From positions 35,996 to 99,995 of the forward strand of contig JACEEZ010020340.1 of assembly GCA_016584305.1 (NCBI GenBank): a DNA stretch of 64,000 bases, read 5' to 3'. How positions within the stretch are numbered: the stretch's first letter is position 1; every line of letters begins with the position of its first letter. Shown piece after piece: positions 1-14,494 of this stretch. The notes under the pieces were generated by a model. The model ran no database searches. It had not been told where the DNA came from and saw only the letters and a program-made list of their open reading frames with translations. This stretch comes from Chionoecetes opilio. Taxonomy: Eukaryota; Arthropoda; Malacostraca; Decapoda; Majidae. The translations under genes and the position numbers were made by a program.

Positions 1-1211
1 CTCTTTGCTATTTAAAACTTTGCGAGTCAACTTTTATCATGAAGGGTATCAATAGAAGCGCAATGTTATTAGCTTTCCATTGATATATTTCGTTATCTGA
101 TAAATGAATTAGAACCATGCATAAATTAGCGTTAAATAAATAAATAAAATCATCAATCGGGTAATTTTCCCGATTGATGATGTTATTTATTTACTTATAT
201 ATTTCGTTTTCTGATAAATGAATTAGCACCATGTATACAATAGCGTTAACTAAATAAATAACCTCATCAATCGGGAAGATTACCCGATTGATGATTTTAT
301 TTATTTAGTTAACGCTAATTTATGCATGGGGGTAATTCATTTATCAGAAAACGAAATACATCAATGGAAAGCTAATAAAATTGCGCTTCTATTGATACCC
401 TTCATGATAAAAGTTGACTCGCAACGTTTTAAATGGAGAAGAATTTAAGTGAATATTAAGTTCATGCATATTTCTCCAGAGTCTCGTAATGGCATTTCTT
501 TAGCGTGTTTTACTGTTTTTTATTTGATAATATTATAGAACAAACATTTACGAAGAATACAGTATATCATATATACTGATAAACCAGTCTATATGATGCG
601 TAAATATATATATATATATATGAATCCGAGCGGCCCTCCGACTTCAGGGCAAGTTCAGGCCCATGTGCAACAGGCCGATATTCCGTGCGCAGTCCAGGTA
701 TACAGTGGTCTATGGTATGGCACATAGTGTTGCCAGCTTCACCCAGTTGTATTACTGCGGAATCAGCAAGATAAGAGTGCAGGCAAGGTTGGTAGAGAGA
801 TGTCACGTAGCATATTTTCATCTCTTATAAATAGATGGAAACATAATATATATTTTTATAGAGTAGATATATTATCAGTTTATCCTATGGTAGAAACATT
901 ACTTGCTACTTGCTATGTGTTTAGTAATGGAGCAGAGGTATATGTATGATAGATAAACGAGTAGTTGACACCTGAATGAGAGGCAGCGGTGGCTCACCGC
1001 CGTCCTCGACGATAGACAGGGAGAGGAGCGATAGCCTTTGCCATGGGAGGTAACGGAGGTTGGTACAGGGATTCCTGCCCATTTCGTTATTTGTATATAG
1101 TGTAGATTTACACACTTTACTACCTCCATGGCGTCTCTCAGAGACGGTCTTGAGCCAGAGTAAAGAGCGGAGATTATAGACAGGGACTCCTGTAGCTACA
1201 TATTTCGTCAA
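1..1211. mobile_element. Foldback element, copy A (cut by window start)
   Basis: Bases 11-433 form one long imperfect palindrome centred near 222: the sequence from 11 reappears reverse-complemented up to 433. Two perfect hairpins sit inside it, at 149-181 (13-bp stem) and 264-294 (12-bp stem), within a nested direct repeat (about 83-163 and 200-275). The non-palindromic part 434-1211 follows. The whole unit recurs at 60830-62095, and part of it at 45610-45905, which shows a dispersed repeat. The window begins inside the left arm. No coding sequence was seen. The structure suggests a non-autonomous foldback transposon; the superfamily is unknown. Confidence 0.7.
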
Positions 1212-1361
1212 GTGTAGATTAACACAATAATACTACCTCAATTACCCGGGTGTCTCACTACATTCTCACGACACCACTAATTAATATTCGAACATAAACA
1301 GATTGATTGAAACGTGAGTTACTGGACACCTATTCATCTACATTCAAGGTGAGTTACCTGT

Positions 1362-3237
<1,876 letters not shown>

Positions 3238-3254
3238 ACCATTCTTTTCTTCCC

Positions 3255-3262
3255 CTCTCTCA

Positions 3263-3321
<59 letters not shown>

Positions 3322-3395
3322 CTCTCTCTCCTCTCTCTCTCTCTCTCCCCCCTCTCTCTCTCTTCTCTCTCTCTCTCTCTCTCGTTTTCTCTCTG

Positions 3396-3434
<39 letters not shown>

Positions 3435-3471
3435 TTCTTCTCTCTCTCTCTCTCTCTCTCTTTTCCCCTCT

Positions 3472-3508
<37 letters not shown>

Positions 3509-3525
3509 ATATATTATATATATAT

Positions 3526-3574
<49 letters not shown>

Positions 3575-3597
3575 TAGTTAAAGACATTATATAATAT

Positions 3598-3685
<88 letters not shown>

Positions 3686-3705
3686 ATTATATTATGATAT
3701 ATATA
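3255..3705. repeat. (CT)n then (AT)n low-complexity tract
   Basis: Interrupted CT dinucleotides to about 3505, then AT dinucleotides with TAT/ATA breaks to about 3705. It truncates the upstream LINE at RT motif 1. Confidence 0.97.
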
Positions 3706-4264
3706 TAATATACATCTAGAGTAATGTTTTCAAATGTTGAACAGCCCAATAGTCTATTAACCGGCTAATGGGCTGTGCAACACCCCTTAAAACAGTACTA
3801 TATCTGCAATATGATTAGAAAGTAAAACCCGAAATATTCCTCAATCAGTGAATGTAACAGCAGCAATTATTCATATATCCTACGTCGGGCCATCCCAGTG
3901 GGCCTCCGGTGAGTCTCTGAGCAAATTCCCAGCCGCCCTCCATCGTACACTTCCCACAGGCCGCCGTTAAGACATGCGTTGGGCCTCCTTAGGCCCAATG
4001 TCTTTGTGTTTGCTGGGAGTGCTCTCACGGGGACGTATTGGCGTCGACACAGGAGTAAGAGTGCTCTCACGGGGACGTATTAGAGTCGACACCGGAGTAG
4101 GAGAGGTTAGGTGAGGGACCCGGGAGTCAAGCGCTACACCGAGATAGTCAGGGGGCTTAATCATAGTATTGCTCAAATCGTTCCACAAGCCCCATTTTTG
4201 GACCAGAGCTAGACATGACCATAAGTTACCAATTTCTTGAGGGAGCCAAGCTGGGCTCACACTG
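3706..4264. other. Unassigned non-coding stretch
   Basis: No convincing coding sequence. It has higher GC than its surroundings from about 3880 to 4260 and contains the 42-bp tandem pair. Short open frames here show no recognised motif. Confidence 0.5.
4017..4100. repeat. 42-bp tandem repeat, two copies
   Basis: Units 4017-4058 and 4059-4100 start gagtgctctcacggggacg and differ at only a few positions. Confidence 0.9.
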
Positions 4265-5007
4265 TGGCGGCCATATCAGACAAATCCAAGATGGCCGCCA
4301 TAAGGAGTACAAAAGTGCAATAACTTGAGAACTAAAAGTAGTAGAACCATAAGTGATACCACTTTTTGGGGTTTTTTGAGCACGAGGAGTCCATTTCTGA
4401 TATTATTGTTCTGATTTTATGTGAAGGTCATGTGATAAGGTCATAGTTTATCTATTTTTTTGCCTAAATATGAATATTTTTATCCAAAAAACTTACGGGC
4501 AGGAATTTGATAACAATCAATTGAAGGTACGTGTTAGGTACAATATGGCTAAGCATGCATTTGATAAAACAAAAGATATATCTGTAACCATATGATCCAT
4601 ATGAATTATTTAAATAATATAACTCATATTATAATCTTAAAAATGATATTAAAAGACGAGCAATACGGTCACAATATGGCTAAGTAAGTATTATTGCAAA
4701 TTTTATGAAACTCATTAGGTACAAGGCATATAATCCAACTCAAATGCATCCCAAAAAATCTTTATATAAGAATCAGTACATAATTATGCAGTAATAACAA
4801 GACCAGTAATTGCATTGAAAACATAACACAATATTTTGTGTACATATATGTACATACTGAAATAAATACAACCAATTGGTTCGAAAACAAAATATGAAAT
4901 ATATGTATGTAATAATAATACTATATTCGATAGTCTATCGTCAGACAATGTCAGTCACCAATACCAGCAACCGTCTACCAGCATCCATACCGCCATTGTA
5001 TCACTGT
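4265..5007. other. AT-rich non-coding flank of the nuclease transposon relic
   Basis: It lies 3' of the minus-strand nuclease-like frame. It contains GGCGGCCAT (4265-4273) and its complement ATGGCCGCC (near 4293-4301), a motif that recurs near the ends of the related copies. The rest is AT-rich with no coding signal. No terminal inverted repeat was found for this copy. Confidence 0.45.
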
Positions 5008-8005
5008 TCACTGGTTGGCATCTATGTCATCGTTGTTTGAACAGCCACCCTCGCACTTGCAGTGCCGTGCAACGAAGGCCTGCCCTGAAGCACTTACAAT
5101 TTCCTCTGCAAGTTTTTGTGCATCCAAAGTGTAGGAGTACGGCACAAGCCTTACTTGCGTCAGCAAGGTTGGTCCAGAAAGGGAACCATTGCTTGTTGCG
5201 ATCTTGTTCCCATCCCCATTGATCAAGGGCCGGGATTTCCTGATGACAAGCAGTCGACTGATTCCAGATGAAACTAGCTTGGAGCAAGGACCTTTTGATG
5301 TGCTGGAATAGGGCTGCCTGGGTCGGCGGGATACTATCGAGTGAACGGCTGCCATTGGAGAATAGATGGTGCCTTGCATCGTTGACAGTTGCTGAATCAC
5401 AAGTTTTGCTGTACATGAGCACAACAAATCGCTCAATGCACTGCATGTGGGCAGATTCCATTGTGAACGATTCTGGACCTTCTGTTAGAGCGATCATTGT
5501 TTCTGTTAAGGCCGGAGTGCTGTTCCATGCCGTCCACGCCGTTTTCTTGCCACAACCGAGAAACTGAGAGGTGGTGTCACAGCCTGTTAAGGCGTGAAAG
5601 AGAGGTAGAGCTAACGATTTCGATGGACCGAGCTGTGAGTGGATACTGTAAACTGGGATATCTCGATAGTTTTTGCCACTTCCGAAGCCAATCCAAAGCT
5701 CTGAGAGTTCAAGCTGTTCAAAGAAAGCGATGGCAAGAACAACGATGTCACTGTCGACAGTTCGCACGAATGCTTTGTCGTGGCCTAGAGTGGAGGCATT
5801 AGCAAGATGCAGGATGATACGCGTATCTGCTTCAGCATGGTTGCAGGGTTGGAGTGCTGACACATCGAATGGCTTGTTGGAGAGCACCATCTCGCAGTCT
5901 GTGCTGAGGAGGAGTCTCCCATCCATGCCAGTCTTCGCGAGCTGTTTACTGACAAAGGAGAAGAGCTCCTTTTTGTTTTCCGCATTTTTTAGGTACGATT
6001 GCCAGTCCAGTTTGGGGATAGGGGTGTTTCCATCTCCATCTGGGTCGAGTCTGGTACGTGCCCCCGACCCACGCCGCTGATGTGTTTGTGATTTCAGGCT
6101 TTGCTCGGGATAGGTGTCCCAGACTGCATCGATACGTTCGACTGTGGTAGTCATCTGAGCTTTCAAGAACGGCAGAATGTGCAGGGGTACATACTCAGCA
6201 AATTTTGACGCTCTGGTCGGCGGCACCATATGGATGATGGCCGCCATGTCAACAATCTGAACGGTCGCTTGTGTTGCCGGATTGGCGTGTCCGGTTGGTG
6301 CGTTGATACACCTAAGGATGTCCGATTTGGTCCCAGCTCTGAGGGAACTTCAATCTGATAGAGCAGGAGGGTCTCGTTGGTTCTCGAATTTGAAGAATTG
6401 GGCCATATCCGCGTCTGGGCGGGACTGGAGAGAAAGGAAGAGTTGTGTGATGAGAACGGTATTTTGTTTCTGTATCCCGACTTTGCTTCCCTTCTTTCTT
6501 CTTTCGGGGATCGGGATGGTTATCGAACGTGAGCCTGTTGTTTCTCTTGATTGTGTCTGACAGTGGTCTGGTTACCTTGTCTAGCCATGAAGTTACGTAC
6601 TCATCGTGAAGGGCTTGGCCAACTTCATGGATAGGGACACAGCTACCTCATGCTCCACCACGTCACATGTATCAAGGGCAGTCAGGTCGGGACCAGTGGC
6701 TAGAAAGGGGTTGCCCATTCCAATCACGATCTTCATGAAAGACTGTACGTCATTCAGAAACCTAGACTGTAAGCTGCGTCCCTCTTCGTGGTGACCAGTT
6801 GAATGTACTGGAAGCTTGTGAACATTCTCAAACTCTTCAATCATTCGAACGCAGTCTGGACCAGCTAACATGTACAATGCTATGGCGTCTGTATCGTCGT
6901 ATAGGTCAGAGGCTCCTCCATTGCCCTGGAGTACTTTGTTCGTCTGCTCATGTGATTGATCTTTTGCAATGAGGCTGAATTTGCGATAGGATTTTTGGAC
7001 TGTGAAGTTTCCCTTGAGTTACTCTTCGTACAGTGCTGGATGCTTCACCGGGAGCTCGACCATGTCTCTGACGTGAATCGGCAGCCATCTGGCGTAATTG
7101 GTGTGGTCAAAAACAAAAAACCACGCACAGAGCTCATCGCATACCCGGACGTACAGAAGGAAGTCACCCTCTCTCAATGAGCGCACAAAGCGGCACATCA
7201 TTAGCTCAAGCTCAATCACCAACGACCAATACTTGAACATGTAGACTTCAGCGGATTGCCGTTTGCTCCACATCTCGAGAGACTCTGGAAGCCTCTGCAC
7301 ATTGGACGAGTACTGTGAGTACCCATTTCTTATCAACATGGACAGAGAAACCAGTGATACTTGATGAGCATAGCGTGTGCGCTTTATGTGGTGGTCGTTC
7401 AGTGCAGACTGAGCACGGCCAGAGGAGAGTACGTCTGCCTGTGTTAGAACAGTGTCCCAGCCCGACCCTCGTAGCATCTTCCCCATCATTAGTTGGCACT
7501 TGTCCTCGATATGCAAAGCCCCCTTCATCATGACGAACTTATCCTCCCCCAGGCTCTCAGGAAAGTGCCACTGCAGCTGTTTGCATATGGCGTAGAGAGG
7601 TTGATCACCGCCAAGGACGGGGGTTTGACCGGCATTGATAAACTCGGTATTTTCCTTGACTAGCTCCATTGTATTCTTCATCATAGATTGAGATGCTGCC
7701 TTATCAGGAAATAAAGGGAGGATGCCGATCTCTGCTGGCGGCTTGATCGAGTCTTCAGGTCTGAGTTGTGAGTTGAATACCGCCCATGTGATCACATCGC
7801 CCTTCTCCAGCTCACCCTTCTGCAACACTTCTGAAACATGCGATATCCAGGTTTCATCTTTGACCTCAGCACCTGGGACTTGGCTGTGTGTTGGCCGGAC
7901 CTTTCCCTCACCACTTCTGGGCACAAAAATATCATCATTCCTCATTTGGACAGGAGGAACAATCACGTAGCTATCTGGTAACTTGGCTTTTGACTTGGTT
8001 ATTTT
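5008..8005 (-). pseudogene. Transposon-derived FEN1/XPG-like nuclease with C-terminal Cys cluster (most complete copy)
   Basis: One minus-strand frame runs from about 8005 to 5027, about 990 codons, broken only by stops near 7019-7021, 6593-6595 and 6341. A one-base slip near 5066 moves the last residues to a frame ending at 5008. The N-terminal part (7966-7019) has DQPLYAICK and FVFDHTNYARWLP. The C-terminal part has IVDMAA, VWDTYPEQSLK, HAEADTRI, DSDIVVL and HALTGCDTTS, which match in order the acidic motifs of FEN1/XPG nucleases. A WGW segment and CxC-type cysteines (CRGNCKC, GLRCT) follow. Related copies occur at 25260-26295, 32923-34417 and 62586-64000, two of them inside TIR elements. 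No start ATG is visible, so the 5' end may lie in another exon. The nuclease assignment rests on motif order, not on a search. Confidence 0.75.
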
Positions 8006-8148
8006 TCATTTCCTGCGGCTGTTGTACAGGTTAGAAATACTCCTTTTGATAAGAAATAAACGTTCTGGATAAAAAATATTGGTACCCAATACTAAAATGA
8101 TGCCATTGAACTTGATTTATTGAAATTCTTGAATATTTTCCATACTAT

Positions 8149-8428
8149 TTAGTTAGGTTAACTTTACGGCCTCTGTCCCGCAACCTCACTTATATGCCGT
8201 CTAAGTCTCTAATATTTTCAATTAGTTTAGGTTAACTTAACGGCCTTTGTCCCGCAACCTCACTTTTATGCCGTCTAAGCCTCTAATATTTTCAGTTAGT
8301 TTAGGTTAACTTTACGGCCTCTGTCCCGCAACCTCACTTTTATGACAGCTAAGTCTCTAATATTTTCAGTTAGTTTAGGTTAAATTTACCGCCTCTGTTC
8401 CGCAACCTCACTTTTATGACGTCCCTAT
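8149..8428. repeat. 73-74 bp tandem repeat, four copies
   Basis: Units begin at 8149, 8222, 8296 and 8370 with TTAGTTTAGGTTAA-type sequence and share a 'gcctctgtcccgcaacctca' core. The last unit is shorter. They lie between the nuclease relic and the PIF/Harbinger relic. Confidence 0.95.
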
Positions 8429-8507
8429 ATGGTTGTTGTAATTTGTTACTTTTCACAATTTTCGATTAAATCTTTTAACCCATTCTTTTCCGCTTTATGG
8501 GGTCCAC

Positions 8508-9310
8508 GGAAGACATGACTACTTCTCTGAGGCGTTCGAGGGACTGGATGATCTGGCATTCTACCAACAATTAAGACTATCCAAAGTCACTTTCGACCAT
8601 CTGCATAGCTTCCTTCTGCAAGAAAATGCTATTCCTACTGTGCACAGGAGAGGAAAGAAGAAAATCACACTAACTGAGTGTTTACACATTACCATCTGGT
8701 ATTTAGCAAATAAAACTACATTCAGAGAGACCTCTGTACAGTTCAACATATCAATCAGTGTCACCCACAAACCAGTGTATAATTTTTTCGAAAAGATTGG
8801 TGGCTTAACAAAAGACTTTATCAAATAGCCAACAAATTTTGAAAAGACACAGCAGGAATTCAAGGATGTAGTTGGATTTCCTGGGGTTCTTGGAAGCATT
8901 GATGGCTTGCACATTAAAATTTGCTCTCCTGCCATTCGGCATAACGAGTACCTAGACAGGCCAATGAAACATGCATAAATCTACTGGCTGTTTGTGATGC
9001 TAAGAAAAAAATAACAAACATTTATTTAGGTTTTGCTGGCAGTATACATGACCAAAGATGTTTAGCTTTAAGTTCATTGCAAGAGAAAGTAGTAACATTA
9101 CCAAATGATTATTTCCCACGATATGATATGCACATAGTTGTCGATTTAGCCTTTACTCTGCAGACTAGATTGATGATTCATTCAAGGATTTTGGGAACTT
9201 AACCCCAGCTGAAATAACATTCAATAAGAAACTTTCAAAAACAAGATGTGTTATTGAAAATACATTTGGACTTTTGAAAAATAGGTTCAGGTGTCTGATG
9301 ATTTTTAATG
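8508..9310 (+). pseudogene. PIF/Harbinger transposase relic (HARBI1-like)
   Basis: From about 8517 the frame reads an acidic start, then LAFYQQLRLSKVTFDHL and a helical region. A stop at 8826 replaces a codon. The catalytic part then begins with FPGVLGSIDGLHIKI, the first-Asp motif of PIF/Harbinger DDE transposases. After a frameshift near 8977, LLAVCDAKKKITNIYLGFAGSIHD matches the second-Asp region. Further frame changes lead to the C-terminal VIENTFGLLKNRFRCL signature at about 9250-9295. The order and spacing fit a full-length HARBI1-type nuclease core of about 270 residues, now inactive. Confidence 0.85.
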
Positions 9311-9479
9311 TTTACAAGAGAGCTTTCCTAGTCTCCCTAGTCTTCATGTATAGAATCTGGTTGAATACAAAGTCCAAAATGACTGAGTATTATATTGTCG
9401 GAGGAATTATTTATTATTATTTTTACCATAGCAAATGTTTCATTAAATCTCTTAGTTTAATAGGTCTTAAGAGACCATA

Positions 9480-10205
<726 letters not shown>

Positions 10206-10726
10206 TCCTGATTATTTACTTAGCAATAATGTTGAGTCTTAATGTTACAAGAGAACTTTTATAATCTGCATGTTTAAAATCTGGTTGAATAATCCAAAAT
10301 GATGAGTATTATATTATAATTATCAGAGGAATTATTATTTTTTTTTTTTATCATAGAAAATGTTTAATTAAATCTCTTATTTAAGAGGATTGCCATGTGA
10401 AGATGACCATGTGTTCTATTATTTTACTTATGTATCAACTTATTTTGATAAACTTGAGTACATTAGATTTTGTGTTTGAATGTGTCTGTATGTTTAGGTT
10501 TTTCAAATAGGCATATTTTGAAAATTTGATTAAAGACCAATTTTTGCTTAGCTGTTAATATTTTGCCATAACATAATTAAATTTTTGCTCAAAATTTGTT
10601 AGCTGATTTATAGCAAACATTTATGTTTCGTTTTAAGTGATAACGAACATCAATGGAAGTATTATTCCATAATATCCATATTACGTAATATTTTTATATT
10701 TTCCAGTGCATTGTACCAATGTAGTC
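10206..10726. other. AT-rich stretch with a diverged copy of 9310-9475
   Basis: About 10233-10395 repeats the sequence that follows the Harbinger relic (about 9310-9475), including AATCTGGTTGAATA and GAGGAATTATT. The remainder is AT-rich with nothing recognised. Confidence 0.55.
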
Positions 10727-10973
10727 TTACTTGTTTACCAGCATTATCCCTGTGCATTTTTAGTGCCTTTTCTGAAAGATTATTGTAAAGTTATGGTTTG
10801 CAATAATGTATAGTGGGCAGGTTTAATAAGGGGGAGGCTGCTTGATGTGCCTCCCCCTTATTAAACCTTTCACAATATACCGTGGCAAAACATAGTAGCT
10901 TTGCAATCATGGTTCAGTGCACCGCGAATAAGGCACTAAAAATCCACAGGGATAACACTGGCAAACAATTAAG
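10727..10973. mobile_element. Foldback MITE with perfect central hairpin
   Basis: The arms at 10727-10838 and 10849-10973 are inverted copies. Outer parts share ATTATCCCTGTG and TTTTTAGTGCCTT. The centre is a perfect 19-bp stem (10820-10838 with 10849-10867) with a 10-base loop. It is about 245 bp long and non-coding. Confidence 0.8.
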
Positions 10974-11283
10974 ATTCTATATCGGCACGATACTGGAAGA
11001 AGCGGCATAGTATACCCATTATATACCCATAATCGTACAATACCCATAATCGTCCCATTATATAAACTGAATCTGACTACTGAAGCGGCCCAATACTGGA
11101 GAAATAATTATGGTCCACAATCAGGCACATAATCGGCCCGCATTATAAAATTAATTGGGTCGCTGCCTGCCGCGGTGCATGCAGATAACTTAAATAAATC
11201 GAACAAGTACTGGTAGCCGCATTTAAAGATGTCGACCCAATACAATAAACTCCGGATTGCCGACATCGTCTCGTAATTTCGAT
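10974..11283. other. Unassigned, no gene seen
   Basis: Mixed-composition DNA with several 'cccattat' and 'aatcggccc' short repeats. No coding or RNA gene signal. Confidence 0.4.
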
Positions 11284-11412
11284 GTTTGCTGGGGGGTGTC
11301 TTCTTACTTCTTACCTTCCTTCTTCTCTCTTCTCTTTTACTCTTGCTTGCTGTTGTGATATTCTGAGGGGGATTCCTGAAGGGGCAGTCTTTGTCAAGGG
11401 GGAGACCCAGCA
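11284..11412 (-). mobile_element. SINE 3'-end fragment (same family as 18215-18655)
   Basis: It matches 18215-18325 closely, including 'ctcttgcttgctgttgtgat' and TTCCTGAAGGGGCAGTCTT. The tRNA-like head is absent. Confidence 0.7.
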
Positions 11413-11623
11413 AACATTGTCATGACGGGCCGGCATCAAATTAGTGCCGGCAAATCACAAACGGCATATTGGCATTGAATCGGCAAACCGTAATGAAGTT
11501 ATCGGCTGGCTGCGGACCGACAACTTTTTGCGTACATGTTTGCCCCCCGGGCCTGTGTCGGTTTACGTTACTTTTCTGTGTCAGATCTGTGTCGGCAACC
11601 GTAACCAAACTATTGCCACTACT

Positions 11624-11889
11624 GAGCCACAAACGGGCCGACATAGCATCTATATCGTGCCAAAGCGGGCCAACACAGCAACGCATCGTGCCACAAGCAA
11701 GCCGATTTAGCACCCAAAATAGTGCCAAAAGCGGGCCTACACAGCAACTGAATCGTGCACAAGCGGGCCCGATTTAGCATCCAAATAGTGCCACAAGCGG
11801 GCCCGGGACTTAGCATTTGAATAGGCCACAAGCGGGCCGACTTAGCATTTGAATAGTGCCACAAGTGGGCCAATATAGCAGCTGAATCG
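11624..11889. repeat. Imperfect tandem repeat of about 33 bp, eight units
   Basis: Units start near 11624, 11657, 11688, 11722, 11755, 11788, 11823 and 11856. Each reads roughly GTGCCACAAGCGGGCC followed by a (t/c)agca-containing half. Period lengths are 31-36 bp. The GC-rich sequence differs from its surroundings. Similar GGGCCGACAT words recur at 17440-17680. Confidence 0.85.
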
Positions 11890-11905
11890 CTTTACCGTTC
11901 CTAAT

Positions 11906-12415
11906 GCCGGTGTAGCATGCCGACTGTTACCCTGCCACGACTGCGCACGCACGACAGATGACATCACACAAGAAAACATTGATCAGGGCCTCCTGACCAG
12001 AACATTATCGTCAGATTCGCTTATTTTCCAAAATGTCTAAAAAAACTTAACTCCAAACCTATCCAAAATTTAAACCCAAAACCCTAAATGAAACCTAAAG
12101 CAAACGTTAATTTAACCCAAATTTAACCATTTATTTTTATATGATAATAGCAAGGTATATTAGGTTACTTAAGTTTGATTAGGTTAAATTTAAGTTAAGT
12201 TAAGGCTTGGTTCAGATTTGATTAGGTTGGTTGGGTTTTAAGATGGGTTTGGGTTAGTTTTGTAGACTTATTTAGGTTAAATAAGCGAATCTGATGATAA
12301 TGTTCTGGTCCTGGAGGCGTGGCCAATGTTTTCCTGTGAGACGTATCTGCAGCGTGTGCGTAGTCTGGCGGGGTAGCTATCCGGGCAGGGCAGCTAGTCG
12401 GCGCGCTACACCGCC
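11906..12415. mobile_element. Non-autonomous TIR element of about 510 bp
   Basis: Long inverted arms at about 11906-12030 and 12275-12415 share GGTGTAGC, TGCGCACGC-type sequence, ACCAGAACATTATC and GATTCGCTTATTT. The core is AT-rich with TTAGGTTAAATT-like words. No coding sequence. Superfamily unknown. Confidence 0.75.
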
Positions 12416-12890
12416 CCATTTTTAAATGAACACAGTTTGTGAATGAATAACCTGTTGCCAGGATTGAATGGTTTCTCAACTCTTACAGTATGAGCTAAGG
12501 ACCAATGGGGCCTATAGTGAAACAAAGAATAAAAATTATCACTAATACTTCAAATTAACCCAATAATCATCAGTCTCGGCTGCAGTATATCAGTCTTGCC
12601 TGTGGTTGAGGCAGTCTGGCACTGGCAGTCAGCAATGCAATTCACAATGTGTCCCCTAATACACCATCAGGCCGATGCAAAAAGTATAAATACTGTAAAT
12701 GAAACAACAATAATTGTGTATATAAATATAATTTTCATAAGAATATAATCACTGTATTGTTACAAAAGTGGAAAAAAAGTCCAGATAAATGTGGGAAAAT
12801 TTCTTTTAATGAACGACAAATAACGAAAAAAAATAAACAAATAAATACATGAATGAAAATAAATAATTAAATAAATAAATTAAATTATAT

Positions 12891-12935
<45 letters not shown>

Positions 12936-13648
12936 TTTTACCCCATAACGTATAGTATAACAGGGAAGATTCTTATGGCTCTTATGGGAGCTGTTATCCT
13001 GCTCACGCACTATTCATGAACTATGTACTATATTGACAAGTCATGAATATTGAGTTTGCGCAAATCTAAATGATAAAACGCCGAGAATAAATTGGATAAG
13101 TATCATCGATCGTCAAAACCTCATAAGACATTATGGGAAAATCTGACTTTAAACAGAAAGAAGAAGGAAAATTTAGCCTGAAAGTCATCAATCTCTGTAA
13201 ATTAGGTTAGGTTAGGTTAAGGAAAAAGATTACCGAAATGCATCAGAAAATTATCAGGTTTACCTAAACCACTGAGAACTTATACAACCAGAGGTGTTAA
13301 GTTCAACCCATAGCAAATGGGATAAATAATAGAATTCCCACCATCTGCCAGATGTGCAGGGGGCTGTCCTGTACAGCAGGCCACTGGTGTCCTCTTCTGT
13401 TTCATTAAAGATACCATGTGCCATGCTCCCATTTTGGTGCCTTCTTCACCCCTAAAAGGCTTTGATCACAAGTTGCTCTGAAAAAGAAAACTAAGATTAG
13501 ATTTTCATGACCCGATGCACTGTCATAAGTTTACATAACTCTTTGCAGATTTCTTATATGTTCTATCGGCCAATAATCTTCACAAAAGAGATTTTTTTCA
13601 ACCTGCAATCACTTCAATTACACCTTACAATACAATATAGACCACAAT
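12416..13648. other. Intergenic, no gene recognised
   Basis: It holds a short AT array (about 12888-12932) and three tandem TTAGG units at 13203-13219. The rest is unique AT-rich sequence without a coding signal. Confidence 0.5.
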
Positions 13649-13752
13649 CAGTGGCGTACCGAGGATGGAGGCCATGCCCCCCCCTTTTGCAAGAAAAAAA
13701 ATAGCCAATATATATATAGATAGCACCAATATATTTTATATATATATATAAA

Positions 13753-13833
<81 letters not shown>

Positions 13834-13834
13834 T

Positions 13835-13870
<36 letters not shown>

Positions 13871-14324
13871 GATAGATAGATATAGATATTATAGATAGAT
13901 AGATAGATAGATAGATAAAAAAAATTACTTTTATTTAAAAAAAAAAAAAAAAAATAGGTTTTTTATGATTTCTTATATTTTTTTTATTTTCTATAATATA
14001 TTTTTTCTTTTTTTTCTTTTATATATATATATATTTTTTTTCTTTTCTTTTTTTTATCTTTTATTTTTTATATAATATGATTTTATACTTTTATATATAT
14101 ATTTTTTTCATACTATTTTTGTTTTTAAATTTTTTCTTGATTTTATATATATAAATATATTTTTTCTTATCTTTCTTTATTATAAATTTGTTTATATATA
14201 TTTTATTTATTGATATATTTTAGATTTTATATATTATATTTTTATTTTTTTATTAAATTCTTTTCTTCATATTTTTTTATTTTAAGATTTTTTATATTTT
14301 TGATTTTATAATATATATATATAT

Positions 14325-14400
<76 letters not shown>

Positions 14401-14494
14401 ATATATATATATATATAATAATATATATTATATATATATATTATATATATATATATATATTTGGCCCCCCTTTTCAATTTTTGGTACGCCACTG
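13649..14494. mobile_element. hAT-type non-autonomous element with exact 8-bp TSD
   Basis: The ends are CAGTGGCGTACC (13649) and its complement GGTACGCCACTG (to 14494), the CAGTGGCG type of hAT terminus. The element is flanked by identical ACCACAAT at 13641-13648 and 14495-14502. The interior is AT, GATA and T-rich low-complexity sequence with no transposase. Confidence 0.92.

Noticed and set aside
1099..1240. Reverse complement of two similar segments starts (T)GAGGTAGTA, like the let-7 microRNA seed
   Set aside because: Only the first ten bases match, the rest differs, and no precursor hairpin is visible. They belong to a repeated element.
13203..13219. TTAGG repeats as an interstitial telomere
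   Set aside because: Only three units; too short to support a telomere-derived site.
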